Positions 44,629 through 52,494 are shown, counted from the stretch's first letter. The stretch is DNA of 64,000 bases from CAYGLF01 sp964350945 (GCA_964350945.1 CAYGLF010000001.1:186001-250000), one strand, 5' to 3'. Numbers and translations are program-made. The notes: a model not told the origin generated them from the letters alone.

Positions 44629-44708
44629 TTGTGTACACAAAAATTTATACATAACTTAAGATTCAATGAATCATTACAAAACTCTTGCTCGATGCTTGAA
44701 CCATCGAG
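44629..44708 (+). promoter_or_regulatory. Leader of OMP paralogue C with three palindromes
   Basis: Three symmetric elements lie here. TTGTGTACACAA at 44629-44640 is a perfect 12-bp palindrome; GATTCA/TGAATC at 44660-44672 is a 6-bp inverted repeat around one base; and CTCGATG (44688-44694) pairs with CATCGAG (44702-44708) to make a 7-bp hairpin. The first two look like operator sites, and the third would fold in the mRNA leader ahead of the gene start at 44740. No clear -35 box was found. A regulatory role is inferred. Confidence 0.5.
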
Positions 44709-44739
44709 ACAAACAACTCTAAACTTTGAGGTGAAAAAA

Positions 44740-45747
44740 ATGCCTATGAAAAAAATATTTAATAACGCGATGAAGTCCCTTACGACCATTGCTCTGCTTG
44801 GTAGCTTTTTAGCAACACCTCTGTTTGCTGCTGATAATCAAGTAGATGATTCTATTAACTTTGATAAATCTGGGGCTCTTGAAAACCCCAAGCATTTAAG
44901 CTCTAATAAAGAGTCTAGAAGAGATCATAAATCTCAAAAAAACAAAACAAATAGCAGCCCAGAGCTGATCAGCTACACAAAGGCAAGTTCCTCGATGACC
45001 CTTTCAAAGCTCGTAGACAGGAAGAAACAATTCTATACAACTTTCTCAACAGGTGTTGGCTTCATTAAAATCCGTAAAGCAACGGGCCTTTTAAATGCCA
45101 AACCTTCTGCAGGAGCTTTTGATTTAGGAGCAAACTTAAAAGTTAACCGAGTGCGTAACAACAATCCTCCATGTTTTGAAGTCGGAATGGGCTACAATAT
45201 TTTAGATTGGCTCAGCGTTGAGTTAACCACTCCCTTTCAAAATGCAATTAATGTAAGTAGTAGTGCAGTGTCTTCAGCATTCGTCACGAACGCTCAATTT
45301 TTTGCAGACCTAAGCGTTCAGGGACTTTTGGCAAAAGGTGTTCTACAAGCTCCTTGGACCCTTCTATGGAATAGAACGAAGTTGAATCTTCAAGCAAAAG
45401 GTGGATTAGGTCTTAGCTGGCAAAGTTGGACAAACATAAGAAATTCTCAGTCACATTTAGACGATAATGGACAACAGGTATCTTTTGTATCACGCATTAA
45501 CTCCAAAACTTTTGCAAACGTTTTAGGGGAAATTGGTGGCGGTATTGGATTTACTAGGCTCAATAAAAATGGCACTCCCTCTAACTTAAATGCAGGAATA
45601 GAAGCTGTGGTTCTCTTCTGGGGCAATATCCGCAATATTGGCCTAGCAACCCAAGCAGGTAGCCAGCGCTACGCTCTATCAGACCCCTTTAAAGCAAAAG
45701 GACTGATCTCTACAAACTTAAGATTTAACTTAAGCTTAGACTTTTAA
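44740..45747 (+). CDS. MOMP-like outer membrane protein, paralogue C
   Basis: I use the ATG at 44740, which has GAGG eight bases upstream and starts a signal peptide (SLTTIALLGSFLATPLFAA), giving 335 residues. It shares GVGFIKIRKATG, LSWQSWTNIRN and VLFWGNIRNIG with paralogues A and B, and ends in LNLSLDF-like strands with terminal Phe. The frame stays open to 44629, but that part is the palindromic leader. A strong terminator follows. The three genes are likely the result of local duplication. Confidence 0.78.
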   Translation: MPMKKIFNNAMKSLTTIALLGSFLATPLFAADNQVDDSINFDKSGALENPKHLSSNKESRRDHKSQKNKTNSSPELISYTKASSSMTLSKLVDRKKQFYTTFSTGVGFIKIRKATGLLNAKPSAGAFDLGANLKVNRVRNNNPPCFEVGMGYNILDWLSVELTTPFQNAINVSSSAVSSAFVTNAQFFADLSVQGLLAKGVLQAPWTLLWNRTKLNLQAKGGLGLSWQSWTNIRNSQSHLDDNGQQVSFVSRINSKTFANVLGEIGGGIGFTRLNKNGTPSNLNAGIEAVVLFWGNIRNIGLATQAGSQRYALSDPFKAKGLISTNLRFNLSLDF

Positions 45748-45774
45748 GATTTTTTTTTAAGTTTCTAATTTTAT

Positions 45775-45808
45775 AAAGGCCAAAGATTGAAACTCTTTGG
45801 CCTTTTTT
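45775..45808 (+). terminator. Rho-independent terminator after OMP paralogue C
   Basis: A perfect 12-bp stem (AAAGGCCAAAGA with TCTTTGGCCTTT) with a seven-base loop is followed by a T-run ending at 45808. It ends the OMP tandem 28 bp after the stop. Confidence 0.9.
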
Positions 45809-45835
45809 ATAACTTCAATCGAACCATCATTTTAA

Positions 45836-47101
45836 ATGTCTGAAACCTCCTCAACTCCTCTTTTAAAAAGCATCACCATATTGACGATGTATGTGATTTA
45901 TCTGTTTGATCTAGCAGCAATTGTCATAGTCTTTGTTATCTTTTCAGACCTATTAATCAACCCGACAAGCAGTATGGTGCTTCCTTCGATGCATTTACAT
46001 ACTCGAAATATACTACTAGGTTTACTGTATGCAGCATATCCTCTCACTCAATTTATAGGAGCTCCTATCTTAGGAGAGCTCTCAGACCGGTTTGGGAAAA
46101 AAATCATTTTAAATTTATCGACACTAGGCACCGTTTTCTCCTTTTTTTTAACGGCACTAAGTGTATTTTTTCATGACCTGCCTCTTTTATTTATCAGTCG
46201 TCTAATAGGCGGTTTTTTTGCAGGAAATGCCTCACTTGCTCAAGCAACGGTATCAGGATTAGTGGAGAAAAAAAATCGATCGCGATGTATGGCTTTATTT
46301 ACAATTGTAGGCGGGTTTGCTTGGATTGCTGGTCCTTTTTTAGGTAGTTTTCTCTCTAACCCTAATATCATCTCGTGGTTTGGCTATGATGTCCCCTTTT
46401 GGTTTTTAGGATTCGTCTTTTTATTCTGCTGGGGTTTAATCTTAGCTTGCTTTCCAGCTCTAAAAGCTCCCCCTGAAAAAGGAAAGCTTTCTATTGTTCA
46501 AAGCTTTCAGAATCTACTGCTTATTTTTAAAATTAAAATCATCCTCCTTCCTTTTTGCGCCTCCTTAATCTCTATTTTTGGTTGGATGATGGTACAAAAC
46601 TTTTTGGCTCCTTTTTTGATGGAAAAGTTCTCCTTTTCTCAGCACCTGGTAGGTTATACCTATGCCTATATCTCCACATGTTGGCTGTGTGGAGGCATCG
46701 CTTCTATGTTTATTTTAAAGCGCCTCAGACCCTCGCAGCTGATCTTCCCATCTACTCTGATCAGTGCTTTGGCTGTTTTCATGTACGTTCTAGATCCCAA
46801 GCCTTCTTTTATCTATTGGGCGGGAGCTACTGCCAATTTTTTCTATTCCATCAGCTTAAGTGGTTTTATGGCGATGTTTGCCCATCTTTTACCCCAAAAT
46901 ATGCAAGGAAGGCTCTACGGATCGTGGATGGGCGGATTTGCATTAGCTAGTGCGATGGCACCTGCATTGGCGGGTTTTGTTGCATCTATTGGTATTGACA
47001 TCCCCTTTTTATTCGCCGCCGTGGTGCTTTTGATCAGCACAAGTCTCTATTTAGGGTGGTTTTTAAAACACTCTCAACAACTCAAAAAACAAGAAGCTTG
47101 A
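45836..47101 (+). CDS. Major facilitator transporter, drug/metabolite antiporter-like
   Basis: The 421-residue protein has about twelve predicted helices. Signature elements are APILGELSDRFGKKIILNLS after helix 2 (the GxLxDRxGRR motif), RLIGGFFAGNASLAQATVSG in helix 4 and GGFAWIAGPFLGSFL in helix 5, as in the DHA1 (TetA-like) group. The substrate is unknown. It starts just after the OMP terminator, so it has its own promoter, and it is followed by a 147-bp gap holding the RING gene promoter. Confidence 0.85.
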   Translation: MSETSSTPLLKSITILTMYVIYLFDLAAIVIVFVIFSDLLINPTSSMVLPSMHLHTRNILLGLLYAAYPLTQFIGAPILGELSDRFGKKIILNLSTLGTVFSFFLTALSVFFHDLPLLFISRLIGGFFAGNASLAQATVSGLVEKKNRSRCMALFTIVGGFAWIAGPFLGSFLSNPNIISWFGYDVPFWFLGFVFLFCWGLILACFPALKAPPEKGKLSIVQSFQNLLLIFKIKIILLPFCASLISIFGWMMVQNFLAPFLMEKFSFSQHLVGYTYAYISTCWLCGGIASMFILKRLRPSQLIFPSTLISALAVFMYVLDPKPSFIYWAGATANFFYSISLSGFMAMFAHLLPQNMQGRLYGSWMGGFALASAMAPALAGFVASIGIDIPFLFAAVVLLISTSLYLGWFLKHSQQLKKQEA

Positions 47102-47186
47102 TTTTCTCCAATATAAGTGAGGATGCCTATCTCGTATTGTCGTGTCTTTAACCTAATTAGACAAATAAAGAGAATCAATTAAAACC

Positions 47187-47215
47187 TTGACACATAAATG
47201 GATAACCAGTAAAAT
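47187..47215 (+). promoter_or_regulatory. Near-consensus sigma-70 promoter for the IQ/RING gene
   Basis: A perfect TTGACA at 47187-47192 and TAAAAT at 47210-47215 are separated by 17 bp. Transcription would begin about 27 bp before the ATG at 47249. This is the best promoter match seen in the accessory region. Confidence 0.65.
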
Positions 47216-47248
47216 GAATGTAATGAAACGACTTATATTTATAACTTT

Positions 47249-48064
47249 ATGATTAGATCCACCTCTTATAATTCCTCCTCTTTAAGCCTTGATAGGGCTT
47301 TTATAGGTTCAAATGAAAATTCTGCAGCAACTTCTATTCAAGCTTGCTTTAGGGGTTACCTAGCAAGAAGGGAGCTAAATAAAATTGTACAATGCACGAT
47401 CTGCCTAAATCCAGCACCCTCTTTAGCCTCTAGAACCATCAAAACCAGCTGTGATCATATTTTTCACGTAGACTGCCTTTCAAAGTGGTTAAACACGGGA
47501 AGAAATATGAGTTGCCCATTTTGTAGGAACCAGAAACTTTTAGAAAATCAGAAAATTAATGAGTTCAATCAAAAACTTGCCTTATATGAGAGTATTGGCC
47601 CCACAGGAGTACAATCGCTCTTATCAGCGAGACTTCAAGCACTCAATACATTATTATTTTCCTGCGCTAAAAGCTTATTCTTGTTTATTATATTCTCTAT
47701 TCATGTCAGTGTAAATTCCTCCCAGTTAACTGCCTCTTTAAACGGCTTGTCTATTGAACCTAAAGACTATTTTCCTTCAGAAAAAATCTCTCCAAAACTC
47801 TTTGAGAAAGCGGTCATTCAATCTGGTTATGAAATCGTCCAGTTTTTACTTCTTTGTTTTGTCTATGTATACGCTAGCAAAGCTAACAGCCCTACTAACT
47901 GGAAGTCAAATGTAAAACTCGTAGGCATGGCAACCATGCTGCTATGGGCAGCGACTCTTTATTCTTCAGATAATCCTTTAAGTTTTGATGAACTCACCTT
48001 AAAAGCTATTCCGACCCTTTTAAAGTTTATATCAACCATTTACATCAGTTACAGCTTACACTAG
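47249..48064 (+). CDS. Membrane protein with IQ motif and RING-H2 finger, probable effector E3 ligase
   Basis: The 271-residue protein combines features of eukaryotic proteins. Residues 30-40 (IQACFRGYLAR) match the IQ calmodulin-binding consensus IQxxxRGxxxR. Residues 49-92 form a textbook RING-H2 finger: Cys49, Cys52, Cys68, His70, His73, Cys76, Cys89 and Cys92, with the hydrophobic residue between the first Cys pair (CTIC) and the Trp80 after Cys76 that contact E2 enzymes. From about residue 127 it has three or four hydrophobic helices, so the finger would face the host cytosol if the protein is in the inclusion membrane. It has its own promoter. E3 activity is inferred. Confidence 0.85.
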   Translation: MIRSTSYNSSSLSLDRAFIGSNENSAATSIQACFRGYLARRELNKIVQCTICLNPAPSLASRTIKTSCDHIFHVDCLSKWLNTGRNMSCPFCRNQKLLENQKINEFNQKLALYESIGPTGVQSLLSARLQALNTLLFSCAKSLFLFIIFSIHVSVNSSQLTASLNGLSIEPKDYFPSEKISPKLFEKAVIQSGYEIVQFLLLCFVYVYASKANSPTNWKSNVKLVGMATMLLWAATLYSSDNPLSFDELTLKAIPTLLKFISTIYISYSLH

Positions 48065-48153
48065 ACTCACTGCATTTTTAAAATAAGTGCAGAATATTTA
48101 TTGTCTCTTAAGATATCCTTGTTGCACTAAGAGAGTCTTAAAGTTGACAAGCT

Positions 48154-49254
48154 ATGAATATACAAAATTTAACACTTAAAGAGACTCTAACAGGTGATAC
48201 CGCATTCTATCACCAGAAGAGCTATGTTGACGTAACTCAGCGGGAAATGGCAGCTAAAACCCCTCCAGACAAAGCTTCCTACACCTATGAGACCCAAAGC
48301 TGGCTTTTGCGCACCTTTAAAGTGATTGTCTCAACTCTTATTTTTCCAATTGGCCTCTATCAACTCACTCATTCTCTTGCAGGAAAACTAGCGCTATTAC
48401 CCGCTTCCTCTCCAAGGCTTTTGGGACGCTGTGAGAACTATGCTAAGGACCTAAGGGAAAAGCTTCCTTTAGACAGTGCATGGAAATTTAAGCGCATTTC
48501 AGTAAAAGTGGATGGCTACACCATTGATGCGACTATTATGGGAAGAGCATCCACCTTTAAAAATGGGCGCTGGATTCTGCCTTCTCTTGGTAATGGAGAA
48601 TTTTATGAAGAGAAACTCTATGACCATTCATTTAAAAACATTTTGACAGAGTTAAGAGGCAATGCGCTTGTTTTTAACTATCCCGGCGTAGGTGCAAGCT
48701 CAGGGCTCCCTAACCGTTTTGCCATGGCCAAAGCCTACCGTGCCATGCTTCATTTACTTGAAGACTCAGAAGAAGGTCTTGCTGCCAAAGAAATTATTGG
48801 ATACGGACATTCTATTGGAGGGGGCGTTCAAGGAGAAGCTTTAAACTCACACACTCTTATACCGAGCATTAAATACCTCTTTATCAAAAGTAGAACCTTT
48901 TCAGATATTAGCTCGGTTGCTACACAAACAAGTGGAAGGTTTTTTGGTTGGATGGTAGAACTTTTGGGGTGGAATATGGACTCAACTGAGTCTTCGCTCA
49001 ATTTAGAAGCCCCTGAGATTATTTTGCAATCGGCAGATGTTCAAAAGTATACCGACATTTCAGATCAACCAGAAAAAATCAAACATGATGGAGTCATTCC
49101 TGCTGAAACCACGTTAGGCAAAAAGCTTCTAGAAAAAAATAAAGGTTCCAAGGTCAACAAATATTTCATGGGAATTCCAGAGGGACATAACCATGATTTA
49201 GACCGCCCACACCTTTTAGTCAATAAAATCAATGAGATGATCTATTTCGCTTAA
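48154..49254 (+). CDS. DUF818 family chlamydial alpha/beta hydrolase
   Basis: The 366-residue protein belongs to the chlamydia-restricted DUF818 (CPn0927-like) family. A hydrophobic segment at about residues 51-72 (FKVIVSTLIFPIGLYQL) may anchor it to a membrane. The hydrolase part has ALVFNYPGVGASSG and the nucleophile elbow IGYGHSIGGG with Ser220, and ends with GIPEGHNHDLDRPH, which would contain the catalytic His. The substrate is unknown. It converges on the next gene with 4 bp of overlap. Confidence 0.8.
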   Translation: MNIQNLTLKETLTGDTAFYHQKSYVDVTQREMAAKTPPDKASYTYETQSWLLRTFKVIVSTLIFPIGLYQLTHSLAGKLALLPASSPRLLGRCENYAKDLREKLPLDSAWKFKRISVKVDGYTIDATIMGRASTFKNGRWILPSLGNGEFYEEKLYDHSFKNILTELRGNALVFNYPGVGASSGLPNRFAMAKAYRAMLHLLEDSEEGLAAKEIIGYGHSIGGGVQGEALNSHTLIPSIKYLFIKSRTFSDISSVATQTSGRFFGWMVELLGWNMDSTESSLNLEAPEIILQSADVQKYTDISDQPEKIKHDGVIPAETTLGKKLLEKNKGSKVNKYFMGIPEGHNHDLDRPHLLVNKINEMIYFA

Positions 49255-50204
49255 GATTCTATTTTCCAAGCTGTCTGTAGCTTGGATTTCCATTTCTCAA
49301 GTTTCTTTGGATCTGCTACAGCCAAGCGAATGAGCGCTCTTAGTTGCGCCTCATATTTAGCCACCACACTTTTTTGCATTTTATCAAATCTTTGAATTCT
49401 AAGAGAGGCCTTTGGATTCAGTGTTTTTTGATTGGTCAAAAGCATCCGTACTTCGTCTGGGACCTCCCCTTTTTTATCTCCTGTATAGTATTGAGAGATC
49501 AACTTATTAGCCAGGGGATATCCCGTTGGGGAGGATGGATAGCAGCTTGTATCTGCAATTGAATACGCCACACTTTCATCGAATATTTGTAATAAAATCC
49601 CTCGATCGTCCTTCAAATGAGTTGCCCCTACTTCAAAGGCTTGGTCAACGATACTCTCATCCATTCCCAGCTCTGAAAACAAATTTTTTAAATCATTGAT
49701 ATAATCACTAGAGGGACGCAGAGAAGAGTTACAATGGAAGTACTTAATAGGCTGATAGCCCATTTTATTGTAATTGCCATAAAGCGCCTGATTTATTTTA
49801 AATACTTGAGACTCTATTTTCGACCCTAAGTTTTTATCAGGTAGATAGTAATTGGAGACTTCTTTGATATCAGTTATTTTTTCATTACGAAAACATGGGA
49901 TATCAAAAAAATGAAACGAAGATGGGACACTGACTCCAGCTTTTTCTTCCACGATCATACGAATCACATCTTGAAAAATCCTATATTCTCTAGAATTACC
50001 GTGATACCCTAAAAAACCCTCTTTTTCAGCAGCGATTGCTTTATCATAAATATCTTTATAGACCATCGTTACCTGGTCAAGGCGAAGATTGTACTTAATC
50101 TCTTCTAAGGAGTTCTTTTTTAAAAAATCGCTGGTAGGACTTTCCCATACATGATCAGGCACAAAGCCTGCTTTTATTTGAAGTGGGTTATTAGAGTTGA
50201 GCAT
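49251..50204 (-). CDS. GYHG-motif paralogue A, unknown function
   Basis: From the ATG at 50204 the protein has 317 residues. It is unrecognised, but related along its whole length to the next upstream gene. Shared blocks are EGFLGYHGNSREYRIFQDVIR (first part GFLGYHGNSREYRI), ALYGNYNKMG, ELGMDESIVDQAFEVG, and EVRMLLTNQKTLNP. The GYHG(N/S) turn recalls the first motif of ADP-ribosyltransferases (YHGT), but later catalytic residues are not certain, so I hold this as a guess. There is no signal peptide. Its start overlaps the other paralogue's stop by 14 bp, so the two are translated together. Confidence 0.6.
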   Translation of the reverse strand: MLNSNNPLQIKAGFVPDHVWESPTSDFLKKNSLEEIKYNLRLDQVTMVYKDIYDKAIAAEKEGFLGYHGNSREYRIFQDVIRMIVEEKAGVSVPSSFHFFDIPCFRNEKITDIKEVSNYYLPDKNLGSKIESQVFKINQALYGNYNKMGYQPIKYFHCNSSLRPSSDYINDLKNLFSELGMDESIVDQAFEVGATHLKDDRGILLQIFDESVAYSIADTSCYPSSPTGYPLANKLISQYYTGDKKGEVPDEVRMLLTNQKTLNPKASLRIQRFDKMQKSVVAKYEAQLRALIRLAVADPKKLEKWKSKLQTAWKIES

Positions 50205-51210
50205 CGTCAATCCCCCATAGCTGAGTAAGCTCTGCCTTATATTTTGCTACTTTTTCTGGATCAGCTTCCAAGTTCCCAAGATAGGCTTTTAGCTCTTTTT
50301 CATAACTTTGAGTTGCTGCTGGATCAGCTGTGTCATATCTTTTAACTACCAAATCTGAAAAAGGGTTCAAAGTGCTTTTATTACTCATAAGCATTCGTAT
50401 TTGTGAATAAAACAAAGAAGGTTCAACCCCTTTCATTGTTTGCGAGATACTCTCCTTTGTATAAACTCCACCACACATTTTATCAGCGAGCTCATAGTGG
50501 GCCTTCCAGGGATTATAATGCGACGTATCAAATAGTTGCATGATGACTCCATTTTTAGCTCCTAAGCGCTGACGTCCAATATCAAAAGCTTTTTTAAGTT
50601 CAGACGCATCTATACCCAGAAACTCAAATAATGGGAGCAATTGAGATTCATAATTATGATGTGTTAGTGACGCGTTATTTGCAAAATAGTAATACGAGCA
50701 GCTTGGCCAGGTATTAAAGTTTCCGTATAGGGCATAATTCATACAAAGAAAATGTGTTGGAGAATATTTTGTAACACAATCCCCATAATCAGACAGCGTT
50801 TCAGAATCAAAGGTTGACTGACCAGGAATCCTAAAAAATTGAAACCCCTCTCTTATGGGTATCTTTAACTTTTCTTCTATTAGCAGACGAATAATATCTT
50901 GGTAGATTCTATATTCTTGTGTCGACCCATGATATCCTAAAAACCCAGGCTCTTCACGGTTCCAAATACGGTCAAAAAAATTCCGGTGTACCATAGAAAC
51001 ACCCAAGCCTTTTAACCCACTATTAATTTTATCCCAGCCATTAGCATGAATGAAACGCTGGGTTGGATATTGATACTCAAAAGGAGCTTTTTCAGCGGCT
51101 ACATGGTGAATTAGAGGATTTTTAGTATCCTGACATTCATCAAATTCTGACCCTCCCAATGGAGAGTCTATCAACCCATTATTTAAAACTGATAAACTGT
51201 CAATGCTCAT
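50191..51210 (-). CDS. GYHG-motif paralogue B, unknown function
   Basis: The 339-residue protein is the upstream member of the pair. It contains GFLGYHGSTQEYRIYQDIIR with His94, MNYALYGNFNTWP, EFLGIDASELKKAFDIG, and QIRMLMSNKSTLNP, each aligned with a block of paralogue A. The N-terminal 40 residues are unrelated to A and polar. The relation to ADP-ribosyltransferases is speculative. It is the first gene of a two-gene minus-strand operon, downstream of a very AT-rich stretch. Confidence 0.6.
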   Translation of the reverse strand: MSIDSLSVLNNGLIDSPLGGSEFDECQDTKNPLIHHVAAEKAPFEYQYPTQRFIHANGWDKINSGLKGLGVSMVHRNFFDRIWNREEPGFLGYHGSTQEYRIYQDIIRLLIEEKLKIPIREGFQFFRIPGQSTFDSETLSDYGDCVTKYSPTHFLCMNYALYGNFNTWPSCSYYYFANNASLTHHNYESQLLPLFEFLGIDASELKKAFDIGRQRLGAKNGVIMQLFDTSHYNPWKAHYELADKMCGGVYTKESISQTMKGVEPSLFYSQIRMLMSNKSTLNPFSDLVVKRYDTADPAATQSYEKELKAYLGNLEADPEKVAKYKAELTQLWGIDDAQL

Positions 51211-51446
51211 ACGATCTCATGGATTTAACATACTAAATTTAAAATATATCATATTTAGATAATTAAATTAATAATTTAATTAATTAAATTTATTACTTAA
51301 TTAAATAAAACTACGAAGAGAGATAAAATAATAACTTAACAAAAAGCGAATTAAGAAGAGAAATAGCTTATTACAACAATTTAAATTTATTTTATCTTTA
51401 CATTTCGGTACTCTCTTGCTCTATTTATCAAAAAACACAAAGACAC
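51211..51446. other. Very AT-rich intergenic region with ATTAAT/TTAATT repeats
   Basis: This 236-bp gap between divergent genes is extremely AT-rich. From about 51260 to 51310 it is built of overlapping ATTAA and TTAAT units, so it can form many weak palindromes. It may hold promoters for both sides and be a site for AT-binding nucleoid proteins, but I can assign no specific box. Confidence 0.4.
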
Positions 51447-51866
51447 ATGCCAATGCTTATTACAAAGACAACCTTTCAATCAACCTCCCCTAACTTAGAA
51501 AATACAGCCTCACTAGAAGCTCAAGAACTGTCTAAAAAACTCATGGACCAACTAGAGGGCCGCTTCATTGGCTACTATAGGAATTCAACTCACTCTCTCT
51601 CTAATTTAGCGATTGCTCTCAATGAGTTTTCAAAAACAAACAACTTAGATAGTAAAATTAACGCTACAAGTGCTCAGGGAATGGGCAGCTGGCCCCAACC
51701 AGATACAGTTGGAGAAACCTTTCAGTGGGCCATAAACCCTAAGGTACATGGCGGCATTATTCAAACAATTGCAGCCATGAAAGAGAGTCATTCTAATTTA
51801 GAAATTGCACAAACTGCCGAGAAGGCCACAAACTTTTTAAAAAAATCTGGGATCTTAAAAGTATAA
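51447..51866 (+). CDS. Small hypothetical protein
   Basis: The 139-residue product is unrecognised and soluble, with no signal peptide. It is mainly helical and contains GRFIGYYRNSTHSLSN near residues 38-53, which slightly recalls the GYHGNSREY block of the GYHG paralogues next door, and a WPQPDTVGETFQWAI stretch. The resemblance is too short to claim homology. Its start could also be the ATG two codons later. It lies alone on the plus strand before the tRNA-Leu/SOD genes. Confidence 0.5.
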   Translation: MPMLITKTTFQSTSPNLENTASLEAQELSKKLMDQLEGRFIGYYRNSTHSLSNLAIALNEFSKTNNLDSKINATSAQGMGSWPQPDTVGETFQWAINPKVHGGIIQTIAAMKESHSNLEIAQTAEKATNFLKKSGILKV

Positions 51867-51915
51867 ACTTTGATCGTTTAAAGAAAGTGAGAACATGTTT
51901 TTTTCTCAAGTGAAA

Positions 51916-51997
51916 TGCCCAGGATAGGACTCGAACCTACACACCTTACGGCACCAGATCCTAAGTCTGGCGTGTCTACCAATTTCACCACCTGGGC
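51916..51997 (-). tRNA. tRNA-Leu (anticodon UAG)
   Basis: An 82-base minus-strand tRNA has perfectly paired acceptor arms GCCCAGG/CCTGGGC, the anticodon loop CTTAGGA (anticodon UAG), the long variable arm of a class II tRNA and a T arm GGTTCGAGTCC. The discriminator is A and CCA is not encoded. Its first base directly follows the stop codon of the upstream SOD-like gene. Confidence 0.95.
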
Positions 51998-52426
51998 TTA
52001 TTTTTGATTGTAGAGCATTTTAAAATGGTCTATCTCATTTTGGAGTTGTGAGACTAAACCTGCATCAACAGAAGCTTTTACTTTTGCACACAGCTGTAAA
52101 ATTTTAAAAGCACTACTTAGTTGCTGAGGGAACTGACTCTTACTGGGATCCAACCTTTGCTGTAAAAAGTAAAAGGTGATCGTATTGGCCAACCGGTTAG
52201 CATACTCATCTTTTAAAATGACAGCCCGAACTCGTTGGTTCAACGTAAGCGCCACATCCGCATCGCTACTTTTGATTTCTTTAATTGCTTTACTGAGTGT
52301 CTCTATATCCTGCTCTAAAGAAGCAAACTCTAAGTCATCATGATAAATCCCACAAGGCAGTTGACAGTGTGCTGTCAAAGAAAGTGGAGCCATCACAAAG
52401 AGGCAAAGGGCGATAAAAAGTCTCAT
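51998..52426 (-). CDS. sodN: Secreted nickel-containing superoxide dismutase (NiSOD-like)
   Basis: The 142-residue protein starts with a signal peptide (RLFIALCLFVMAPLSLTA). Signal peptidase cleavage after Ala19 would expose His20 as the new N-terminus of HCQLPCGIY, which matches the nickel-hook HCxxPCGxY of NiSOD (HCDLPCGVY in Streptomyces), with ligands His20, Cys21 and Cys25. The mature protein of about 123 residues is close to the 117 of known NiSODs, and its four-helix pattern (NQRVRAVILKDEYANRL, LSSAFKILQLCAKVKA) fits. It would remove superoxide in the periplasm. Known NiSODs need the SodX protease to expose His1; here the Sec signal would do it. tRNA-Leu follows without a gap. Confidence 0.8.
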   Translation of the reverse strand: MRLFIALCLFVMAPLSLTAHCQLPCGIYHDDLEFASLEQDIETLSKAIKEIKSSDADVALTLNQRVRAVILKDEYANRLANTITFYFLQQRLDPSKSQFPQQLSSAFKILQLCAKVKASVDAGLVSQLQNEIDHFKMLYNQK

Positions 52427-52494
52427 GTAAGTCCATTACTCAAAATCGACAACCATTTTCGTTGATCGATTGATTTAATCACAAGATTTTTTTC

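Noticed and set aside
44629..44739. A 37-residue N-terminal extension of OMP paralogue C.
   Set aside because: It would precede a clear signal peptide and covers the palindromic leader; GAGG lies before the ATG at 44740.
34879..51866. A complete mobile element or CRISPR in the accessory region.
   Set aside because: No transposase, integrase, terminal repeats or regularly spaced repeats were found.
52370..52426. The Cys after the signal of the NiSOD-like protein as a lipoprotein Cys.
   Set aside because: The residue before the Cys is His, which does not fit a lipobox, and the HCxxPCGxY context explains the Cys better.
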